Assembly: GCA_035641235.1 (NCBI GenBank)
Contig: DASQUP010000016.1
Coordinates: forward strand, 1-11,198
Source: DASQUP01 sp035641235
GTDB lineage: Bacteria > Actinomycetota > CADDZG01 > WHSQ01
Length of the DNA: 11,198 bases
Reading direction: 5' to 3'
How positions within the stretch are numbered: the first letter of the stretch is position 1; each line of letters begins with the position of its first letter. Under the pieces are notes generated by a model. It had not been told where the DNA came from. It made no database searches and was given only the letters and a program-made list of their open reading frames with translations. The translations under genes and the position numbers were made by a program. Shown here in pieces: positions 6,150 to 11,198 of the stretch.

Positions 6150-7334
6150 TTGTATTCTTTCGCCGAACTTGGCGTGTCCGCGCCCGTCTGCCGTGCCTTG
6201 GCGGGCAGGGGCATCGATTCGCCGTTCCCAATTCAGAGCCTGGTGATGCGCGATGCGCTGGCCGGCCGGGACGTCCTGGCCAAATCCCGTACGGGATCCG
6301 GCAAGACCCTGGCGTTCAGCATTCCGATCGTCGAGCGACTCGCCTCGAATGCCCACCGTCCCTCCGCACTCGTATTGGTCCCGACTCGTGAACTCGCGGG
6401 ACAGGTGACTGATGAGCTGCACTCCGTGGGAGCGCCGCGCCGTCTGCGCGTTGCGCCGGTCCACGGCGGAGTGGCCCTCGGCCCACAGGCCAAACGGGCC
6501 CAAAGGGCACACGTAATCGTCGCCACCCCGGGACGAATGCAGGATCTGCTCGACCGCAGCCTGATATCGCTGTCGAGAGTCTCCATCCTGGTCCTCGATG
6601 AAGCCGACCGCATGCTCGACATGGGCTTTCAACCACAGGTCGACAAGATCGTCAGACATCTCAGTAAAAAACGTCAGACGATGATGTTCTCCGCAACGCT
6701 CGACGGCGCTGTGGGTCGTCTCGCTCGCGCCTACACCAACAACCCGGCGCGCCACGAGGTTGCCGAACCGCGCCTGGTAATCGAGGAAGCCACCCATCGG
6801 TTCGTGCCCGTAGACGACCACATCAAGGTGGAGAGACTGGTCGAGCTTCTCGGAGAACAGAGGGATCTGGCACTCGTGTTCGTTCGCACGAAACGCGGAG
6901 CCGACCGGCTGCGAAAGAGACTCGCCGCCAGTAAGGTCCACGCCGGCGCGATGCACGGCGATATGAGTCAGGGGGCGCGCCGGAAAGCACTCGAGCGCTT
7001 CGCGGCAGGCCGCGTCGATGTCTTGGTTGCCACCGATGTCGCCGCCAGAGGGCTCGATCTCGACGGAATAACACACGTCATCAACTTCGATCCGCCGGCC
7101 GATCGAAAGGACTACGTCCACCGTGTCGGCCGCACTGCGCGCGCCGGACGTTCGGGCACGGGAGTGACGCTCGTCGCTCCACACCAGCGGCACGACGTCG
7201 GCGCCATCGCCCGGGAACTTCAGCTTCACAATGAGTTCCAGGCCGAGGGCCTAAGGATGTCCAAATCGCAGCGTGGGCTCGCATCGCAGGGGAGGCGCTC
7301 AAGGGGTAGCCGGCCGCGGAGGCGCCGCTCCTAG
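6150..7334 (+). CDS. DEAD-box ATP-dependent RNA helicase (RhlE-like), TTG start
   Basis: This 394-aa superfamily 2 RNA helicase unwinds short RNA duplexes using ATP in the cytosol, usually in ribosome assembly or mRNA decay. All motifs are present: Q29 in PFPIQ, motif I SRTGSGKT (46-53), Ia PTREL (78-82), Ib TPGR (126-129), DEAD (150-153), SAT (181-183), LVFVRTKRG (motif IV), ARGLD (299-303) and HRVGRTARAG (324-333). A short Arg/Ser tail (381-394) probably binds RNA. The start must be non-ATG: an in-frame TAG lies at 6117-6119, and the only start-like codons before the Q motif are TTG at 6141 and 6150. AAGGAG at 6135-6140 touches the first but sits 9 nt before the second, so 6150 is chosen. 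The first in-frame ATG would delete the Q motif. A csp gene follows 126 bp downstream, suggesting a shared cold-shock role. The RhlE label is approximate. Confidence 0.93.
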   Translation: MYSFAELGVSAPVCRALAGRGIDSPFPIQSLVMRDALAGRDVLAKSRTGSGKTLAFSIPIVERLASNAHRPSALVLVPTRELAGQVTDELHSVGAPRRLRVAPVHGGVALGPQAKRAQRAHVIVATPGRMQDLLDRSLISLSRVSILVLDEADRMLDMGFQPQVDKIVRHLSKKRQTMMFSATLDGAVGRLARAYTNNPARHEVAEPRLVIEEATHRFVPVDDHIKVERLVELLGEQRDLALVFVRTKRGADRLRKRLAASKVHAGAMHGDMSQGARRKALERFAAGRVDVLVATDVAARGLDLDGITHVINFDPPADRKDYVHRVGRTARAGRSGTGVTLVAPHQRHDVGAIARELQLHNEFQAEGLRMSKSQRGLASQGRRSRGSRPRRRRS

Positions 7335-7357
7335 GCATGCGTGTATTGTCTGATCTA

Positions 7358-7383
7358 AGGGCTGCGTTCAACAGGACAGCCCT
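7358..7383 (+). terminator. Hairpin between helicase and csp genes
   Basis: AGGGCTG (7358-7364) and CAGCCCT (7377-7383) form a perfect 7-bp stem with a 12-nt loop, starting 24 nt after the helicase stop. There is no U-tract, so it is either a weak or factor-assisted terminator, an mRNA-stability hairpin, or part of the csp leader. The rest of the 126-bp gap shows no clear promoter. Confidence 0.35.
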
Positions 7384-7460
7384 CTGGAAACAGAACGTGA
7401 GTGTGGGTCGTGCTATCGCCTTCCTTACCTCGTTCGTGAGTGCATTAGGGAGGTGTACAC

Positions 7461-7667
7461 ATGGCAACCGGAATCGTGAAGTGGTTCAACGACGCCAAGG
7501 GTTATGGATTCATTACCCCTGACGACAACTCGAAGGACCTCTTCGTCCATCACACAAGCATCACAGGCGAAGGCTTCAAGAGCCTCGCCGAAGGTGCCAA
7601 GGTCGAATTCGAAGCGCGTGCCGGGGCCAAGGGTCCCGAGGCGACTAACGTCACCACCGTCGCCTAG
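7461..7667 (+). CDS. CspA-family cold-shock protein
   Basis: This 68-aa single cold-shock domain is an OB-fold of five strands that binds single-stranded RNA or DNA and melts RNA structure in the cytosol. RNP1 is KGYGFI (residues 13-18) and RNP2 is LFVHH (27-31). The opening MATGIVKWFNDAKGYGFI is typical of the family, and the length is normal. The start is well supported by GGGAGGTG just upstream of the ATG. The domain usually acts as an RNA chaperone and sometimes as a transcription antiterminator. Its position directly downstream of a DEAD-box helicase suggests the two serve the same stress response. It is followed by a long terminator-like hairpin. Whether this copy is cold-induced or constitutive cannot be told from sequence, because bacteria often carry several csp genes. 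Confidence 0.96.
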   Translation: MATGIVKWFNDAKGYGFITPDDNSKDLFVHHTSITGEGFKSLAEGAKVEFEARAGAKGPEATNVTTVA

Positions 7668-7682
7668 AAGCAACGACTGAAC

Positions 7683-7716
7683 GGAGCCGTGGCGACTACG
7701 CAGTCGTCACGGCTCC
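7683..7716 (+). terminator. 15-bp terminator-like hairpin after csp
   Basis: GGAGCCGTGGCGACT (7683-7697) pairs with AGTCGTCACGGCTCC (7702-7716) around an ACGC loop. Fourteen pairs are Watson-Crick and one is G-U. It begins 15 nt after the csp stop. A U-tract is missing, as is common for hairpin terminators in high-GC actinobacteria, so termination is likely but not proven. Confidence 0.75.
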
Positions 7717-7813
7717 ATTCGACTCACTCGAGTTGGAACATCCACCTTCGAGACGGCCACTTGCAAGGGGGCAGTATGCATGGAGAAGCTGAGACTGCAG
7801 AGGGACGACGGCC

Positions 7814-8248
7814 ATGTTGATGACGCCTGTCCCACTGGGAGAGCGACGCTCCAGCGGGGTATCGACGCCGCACTCGGTCCAAAAGGATGACGGCCATGTA
7901 CTCGTGGACGTCTGCGTGACGGACATCAAAGAAGGCTGCGCCCTCGGAGTCCTCATTGAGCACGTCGATGAAGAAGGGGCTTCGATTGCTACGGAGATCG
8001 TAGGCACGTACAGAAGCCAAGAAAACCACCAATGCCTAACCGCGGCCAAAGGTACAAGACTGCTCATAAAGTGGTTGCTGATCGGAGCCAAGCCTTCCTC
8101 AACCTTCAGCGTCCAGATCAAAGTGATCTCCCCGGATGCCCTCGCGGAAAGCAGTAAATCGAGTGACCATCCGGATCTTACGGAGCTCGTTGCTATCGAC
8201 CTGAGCACCCTTGGAGGGCTTCGGTCATATCTCGGAGACCTAGCGTGA
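7814..8248 (+). CDS. Hypothetical protein with beta-sandwich-like pattern
   Basis: This 144-aa protein is not confidently recognised. It has no signal peptide, membrane segment or catalytic motif. The middle (about residues 28-110) alternates short hydrophobic strands and turns: VLVDVCVTDI, GVLIEHVDEEG, IATEIVGTYRS, LLIKWLLIGAKPSSTFSVQIKVIS. The pattern of a [KR]W strand followed by G-x-x-P-S-x-T-F-S-V resembles small beta-sandwich proteins seen among phage tail or capsid accessory proteins, in which IEHS-like, GTF/GTY and SFTFSV strands recur. This is a by-eye resemblance only. ATG 7814 has AGGGA 8 nt upstream; a second in-frame ATG lies at 7820. The gene sits alone, flanked by hairpins at 7683-7716 and 8270-8288, so it is probably monocistronic. 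Codon use looks coding, and the opposite-strand reading is Ser/Arg/Pro-rich, as shadow frames usually are. It could be a phage relic or a domesticated structural protein. Confidence 0.6.
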   Translation: MLMTPVPLGERRSSGVSTPHSVQKDDGHVLVDVCVTDIKEGCALGVLIEHVDEEGASIATEIVGTYRSQENHQCLTAAKGTRLLIKWLLIGAKPSSTFSVQIKVISPDALAESSKSSDHPDLTELVAIDLSTLGGLRSYLGDLA

Positions 8249-8500
8249 ATCGGACAGGTTTGTGTGATCGAGCCGCCCACAGCGGCTCATTCGCGCCAAC
8301 CTCTGCGAAAGATCAGCTAATCGGCGTGCGCCTTTGTGAGTCCGGCTAAACCTACCGCCTCAGCGCGGTCTTACTCTCGGTTCGTCGCACGAGATCTCGA
8401 TGGACTCGGGCGCACCGCGTCGAGATCCGAACTTCGTCGTCACTCATGCGTCCGATTCATCCACGACTAATACACGCACGAGCGCCGGGAACGTCGCGCT
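8249..8500. other. Non-coding stretch with a hairpin and a short palindrome
   Basis: Only two items stand out. A terminator-like hairpin lies at 8270-8288 and a perfect 10-bp palindrome, CGAGATCTCG, at 8390-8399. No promoter, RNA gene or credible reading frame was found. It lies between the converging hypothetical gene and the LuxR remnant. Confidence 0.5.
8270..8288 (+). terminator. Terminator-like hairpin after the hypothetical gene
   Basis: GAGCCGC (8270-8276) and GCGGCTC (8282-8288) form a perfect 7-bp GC-rich stem with a CCACA loop, 22 nt after the stop at 8248. There is no U-tract. It could work in both directions between the converging genes. Confidence 0.55.
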
Positions 8501-8746
8501 TTACTCCGGGTGCATTTCGACGTTTGACGTCAGAAGGGTCCGGAGATCCCTCCTCGAACGGCCTCTCAGCTTCCGGAGCACATTGGACATGTGGGTCTCG
8601 ACCGTGCGGCGGGACAGGAACAGGTCCGCTGCGATCTCCTCGTTGGTCTTCCCGCTGGCGGCGAGCAATGCCACCTCGCGTTCGCGGGGCGACAATGCGG
8701 CGCCGTACGAGCGGCACCCACCGCGCCACGGACGCGCGCCGGAGCC
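8501..8746 (-). pseudogene. C-terminal remnant of a LuxR-family regulator (HTH only)
   Basis: The reading frame directly after the MMPL stop codon encodes a LuxR C-terminal DNA-binding domain and nothing else. The sequence LSPREREVALLAASGKTNEE leads into IAADLFLSRRTVETHMSNV and LRKL, which is the four-helix HTH with its recognition helix at SRRTVETHMSNVL. The homology-like region also extends upstream through GSGARPWRGG, which resembles the linker before the HTH in large actinobacterial LuxR (LAL/MalT-like) regulators. It therefore reaches back to the transporter's TAA without any ATG. The only start candidate near the domain is TTG at 8695, with no good ribosome binding site. A truncated regulator that has lost its sensor or ATPase part is the simplest reading. 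The alternative is a functional stand-alone HTH protein (64 aa, comparable to GerE in size) started at the TTG and coupled to the transporter. The stop is TAA at 8501-8503. Confidence 0.65.
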
Positions 8747-10942
8747 TTACGTCCCTTCTGCAGCGGGTTCGGCGGTAGCCCGAGGGCCACTCGGCTCGGG
8801 CTTGACGTGGCCCTCCACACTCACGCTTGGAAGGAGCCGGTCCAGCCATTTCGGCAGCCACCAGTTCGCGTTACCGAGAAGAACCATCGTGGCCGGAACC
8901 AGCACGACACGGACGAGGGTTGCGTCGACGAAGATCGCCGTCGCCAGCCCGATGCCGAACATCTGAATGAGGGGATCGGGCTGCGCAACGAAACTCAGGA
9001 ACACGGCGATCATGATCAGCGCGGCGCTCGTGATGACGCGCGCCGTAGTTGATATTCCCGCAACGACGCTCTCGACGTTGTTCCTCGTCCTCTGGTACTC
9101 CTCGCGCACCCGGGACAACAGGAACACCTCGTAGTCCATCGAGAGACCGAAGAGCACGGCGAACATCAGCATGGGGAGGAAGCTGACGATCGGTATCGAC
9201 TCTTCGATTCCGAGCAGGCTTCGCCCCCATCCCCACTGGAAGATCGCAACTATGACGCCGTACGCCGCGCCCACCGAAAGCAGGTTCAGCGCCGCGGCTT
9301 TGAGCGGCACAAGGATCGATCTGAAGACGAACATCAACAACAGGAACGACAGAACAACGACGGCTCCTACGAAAACGGGAAGGGTGTCGGCGACCTGCTC
9401 GGAGAGATCTATGAAGGTTGCCGTGAGCCCGCCCACGTACACGCTCGTCCCCTGGGGGGCGGCGGCCGGTATCACCTCGTCGCGCAGACGGTGCACGAGA
9501 TCGCTGGTCGCCTCCCCCTGCGGCGCGGTCGTGGGGATCACCTGAATGACCGCCGCGTCACCGGCCTGGTTGGGCTGCGGTGGAGATACCGAAGCGACGC
9601 CCTCGGTCTTCGCCACCGCGTCCGTGAGCTGTGCGAGTCCGTCGACGGCGCTCGGGTTGTTGATCTCGACCGATAGAAGAAGAGGTCCATTGAAACCGGG
9701 ACCGAAGCCCTCAGACAACAGGTCGTACGCCCGGCGGCGCGATTCCGAGGTGGCAGCCGTGCCATCGTCGGGCATCCCGAGGTCCATCGAGAACATCGGG
9801 ACGGCGAGCGCAATGAGGAGGACCAGCGCACCGGCGAAATACGGGATCGGGCGGCGCTCCACCTCTCGTCCCCACCGCCCCCAGATGTTCTCCTTGCGGT
9901 CGGCGTCGTCGCGCCGCCGCGCAAACCAATGGACGCTCAGCTTGTCGATCGCTCTCCCGGCGAAGCCGAGCAGCGCCGGCAGCAAGGTGATCGCAGTGAC
10001 CACGGCAACCGCCACGACGACGGCCGTCCCGGTTCCCATCATCCCGACGAACGGGATCCCCGTTAGCCATAGTCCCAGGATTGCGATCACAACCGTGCCG
10101 CCGGCGAAGACGACTGCCTGTCCGGCAGTCGCGTTCGCAACGCCGATCGCATGATCCGGATCCATGCCTGCCTGAAGGTTCTGGCGATAGCGGGTGACGA
10201 TGAAGAGTGCATAGTCGATGCCGACGCCGATGCCGATCATCGTCGACAGGGTCGTGGTCACCTCGGGGACGTTCACGAACGCCGCGACGATCGTGATCAT
10301 CCCAATGCCGGTAAACAAGCCGAATAGGGCGGTGCCGATTGGGAGACCCATCGCAACAACCGACCCGAAGGCGATCAGCAGGATGACTACCGCGGCGAGA
10401 AGCCCGACCATCTCCGAGGAGCCAAGGTCGTCTTGCTGCGCGCCGAAGCTTCCGTACTCGCCTCCGATCTCAACCTGGAGGCCGGCGCCGCGCGCGTCTT
10501 CGACAACCGCGGCAAGCTGGTCGTATGGCTCGAAACCGAGTTGGTCTGCCGCTTGGTCGTACGCTACCGAGGCGAAACCGATGGAGCCGTCCGGCGCCAG
10601 CGCTCCCCCGGCCTCCAGGGGATTGGACACCCCGATGACGTGCGGCAGGTCGGAGAGGTCTGTAACTGCTCGGTCGATCGCGCCGGAGTGTTGGTCGAGA
10701 CGTCCATCGGAGGAGTTGAAAACCACGAACGCGGACGTGCCGGAGGCCTCGGGGAACCGCTCCTCAAGGACGTCGTAGGCACGCTGGGATTCGGCGTCCG
10801 GCAGCGAGAAGTCATCGACGAACTCGCCCCCGAGGCCGGATCCGACCCCGATGACCGCAGCTACGGCGGCGATCCAGAGGCCGAGGGTGAGCCACCGCCT
10901 GCGGGCGGCGCCGCGTCCAAGTCGATACAAGAAGTTACTCAT
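8747..10942 (-). CDS. MMPL/RND family transporter
   Basis: This 731-aa inner-membrane exporter has the MmpL architecture of two similar halves. TM1 lies at about 17-36, followed by an extracytoplasmic porter domain to about 175 and TM2-TM6 at about 178-325. TM7 lies at about 366-385, followed by a second porter domain to about 518 and TM8-TM12 at about 521-688. The proton-relay Asp-Tyr pairs expected in TM4 and TM10 are present: D243-Y244 in GIDYALFIVTRY and D603-Y604 in GLSMDYEVFLLSR. Family members export lipids, siderophores, antibiotics or hydrophobic drugs using the proton gradient; the cargo is unknown here. The C-terminal tail is short and Pro/Ala-rich, without the long cytosolic domain of MmpL3. 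The start is ATG at 10942 with GAAAGG 7 nt upstream. It diverges from a TetR gene, which is the usual arrangement for local repression. A LuxR remnant follows in the same frame. Confidence 0.94.
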   Translation of the reverse strand: MSNFLYRLGRGAARRRWLTLGLWIAAVAAVIGVGSGLGGEFVDDFSLPDAESQRAYDVLEERFPEASGTSAFVVFNSSDGRLDQHSGAIDRAVTDLSDLPHVIGVSNPLEAGGALAPDGSIGFASVAYDQAADQLGFEPYDQLAAVVEDARGAGLQVEIGGEYGSFGAQQDDLGSSEMVGLLAAVVILLIAFGSVVAMGLPIGTALFGLFTGIGMITIVAAFVNVPEVTTTLSTMIGIGVGIDYALFIVTRYRQNLQAGMDPDHAIGVANATAGQAVVFAGGTVVIAILGLWLTGIPFVGMMGTGTAVVVAVAVVTAITLLPALLGFAGRAIDKLSVHWFARRRDDADRKENIWGRWGREVERRPIPYFAGALVLLIALAVPMFSMDLGMPDDGTAATSESRRRAYDLLSEGFGPGFNGPLLLSVEINNPSAVDGLAQLTDAVAKTEGVASVSPPQPNQAGDAAVIQVIPTTAPQGEATSDLVHRLRDEVIPAAAPQGTSVYVGGLTATFIDLSEQVADTLPVFVGAVVVLSFLLLMFVFRSILVPLKAAALNLLSVGAAYGVIVAIFQWGWGRSLLGIEESIPIVSFLPMLMFAVLFGLSMDYEVFLLSRVREEYQRTRNNVESVVAGISTTARVITSAALIMIAVFLSFVAQPDPLIQMFGIGLATAIFVDATLVRVVLVPATMVLLGNANWWLPKWLDRLLPSVSVEGHVKPEPSGPRATAEPAAEGT

Positions 10943-11046
10943 GGAATGACCTTTCGCAGTTTTGGCTTTCCATGACGGTAGCGTTAGTGACTACTTTTTG
11001 TCAATGACTATGTTTTAAGAACGACTCACGATGTAGAATCGGGACC
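10943..11046. promoter_or_regulatory. Divergent MMPL/tetR promoter region with repeated operator-like elements
   Basis: This 104-bp region is visibly AT-richer than its flanks. For the transporter, the minus strand has -35 TTGACA (10999-11004) and a partial -10 TACCGT (10975-10980) with an 18-nt spacer, placing the start about 25 nt before the ATG. Two imperfect direct repeats read on the minus strand as TAGTCATTGACA (11010-10999) and TAGTCACTAACG (10993-10982). Nine of 12 bases match and they are spaced 17 bp; one overlaps the -35 and the other lies in the spacer. The second contains the perfect short palindrome TAGTGACTA (10985-10993). Binding of the adjacent TetR protein here would block the transporter promoter. 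For tetR, TAGAAT (11034-11039) is a good -10. Confidence 0.6.
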
Positions 11047-11198
11047 ATGTCGAGCCTCCGGGATCGCAAGAAACAGCAGACTCGTGAGCGCCTCATCGAG
11101 GTGGCTCGGAGGTTGTTTCGCGAACGCGGCTACGACGGCGCCACGGTGGAGCTGATCGCGGACGAGGCCGACGTCTCCGTCACCACCTTCTTCCGGTA
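11047..11198 (+). CDS. TetR family transcriptional regulator (N-terminal part, cut by window edge)
   Basis: Fifty codons are visible before the right edge. They form the complete start of a TetR DNA-binding domain: a basic lead, MSSLRDRKKQQTRERLIEVA, then RRLFRERGYDGATVELIADE (helices 1 and 2) and ADVSVTTFFR (helix 3, the recognition helix, normally ending TFFRYF or TFYRHF). TetR proteins are dimeric repressors released by a small ligand bound in the C-terminal domain, which is missing here. The gene diverges from the MMPL exporter across 104 bp holding repeated operator-like elements, so it probably represses the exporter and itself, with an export substrate or related compound as inducer. 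No Shine-Dalgarno precedes the ATG, and the -10-like TAGAAT ends only 7 nt before it, so the mRNA may be leaderless. Confidence 0.93.
   Translation, partial: MSSLRDRKKQQTRERLIEVARRLFRERGYDGATVELIADEADVSVTTFFR

Noticed and set aside
5814..7229. A 471-codon open frame antisense to the helicase gene
   Set aside because: The plus strand encodes every DEAD-box motif in order, while the antisense reading shows no domain. It is a by-product of GC-rich codon bias.
8370..8400. Possible tRNA-like arm around GGTTCG
   Set aside because: A short stem can be drawn, but there is no acceptor, D or anticodon arm and the T-loop sequence is wrong.
8400..8966. A 188-codon plus-strand frame across the LuxR remnant and the 3' end of the MMPL gene
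   Set aside because: It is Arg/Ser/Pro-rich with no motif and lies opposite two recognisable minus-strand reading frames.
8501..10942. A single MMPL-LuxR fusion protein made by stop-codon read-through
   Set aside because: The frame is shared, but one third of junctions would be in frame by chance, TAA is the least leaky stop, and the MMPL protein ends at a normal length.
1..11198. CRISPR arrays, insertion sequences, attachment sites or replication origins
   Set aside because: No regularly spaced repeats, transposase or integrase motifs, tRNA-linked direct repeats or DnaA-box clusters were seen.

Overview
The window is about 11.2 kb of GC-rich bacterial chromosome. The third codon positions of its genes favour G and C. 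A high-GC actinobacterium-like host (Actinomycetota, possibly an uncultured lineage) fits best. Supporting signs are an MmpL-type exporter divergent from a TetR regulator, a winged-helix methyltransferase of the mycobacterial Rv2258c type, a remnant that resembles large actinobacterial LuxR regulators, and a possibly leaderless tetR. This assignment is inference; no rRNA or species marker is present.

Layout. (1) 1-1025, minus strand: an M24B Xaa-Pro peptidase, cut by the left edge just after its last metal ligand. (2) 1177-4164, plus strand: a tight three-gene operon made of a PLP enzyme of the cystathionine gamma-synthase/lyase family, a protein with two tandem NifU-type domains (the first lacks CxxC), and an ATP-grasp ligase of the L-amino-acid-ligase type that overlaps the NifU gene by 4 bp. 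(3) 4256-5857: a SAM-dependent methyltransferase, then a small VOC (glyoxalase/bleomycin-resistance fold) protein. (4) 5858-7716: a cold-shock-like module with a long structured leader, a DEAD-box RNA helicase that must start at a TTG codon, a CspA-type protein, and a strong terminator-like hairpin. (5) 7814-8248: an orphan small protein with a beta-sandwich-like pattern. (6) 8501-10942, minus strand: a 731-aa MMPL/RND transporter, followed in the same frame after its TAA stop by the C-terminal end of a LuxR-family regulator that has lost the rest of its gene. (7) 11047-11198: the N-terminus of a divergent TetR regulator, whose shared promoter region with the transporter carries repeated TAGTCA elements.

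How the genes fit together. The operon at 1177-4164 is the best candidate for an undescribed pathway. It joins sulfur amino-acid chemistry (PLP enzyme), a Fe-S or sulfur carrier (NifU) and carboxylate-amine ligation (ATP-grasp). The helicase and Csp genes probably act together on RNA structure. The TetR protein most likely represses the MMPL exporter and itself. No CRISPR array, insertion sequence, tRNA or rRNA was seen.
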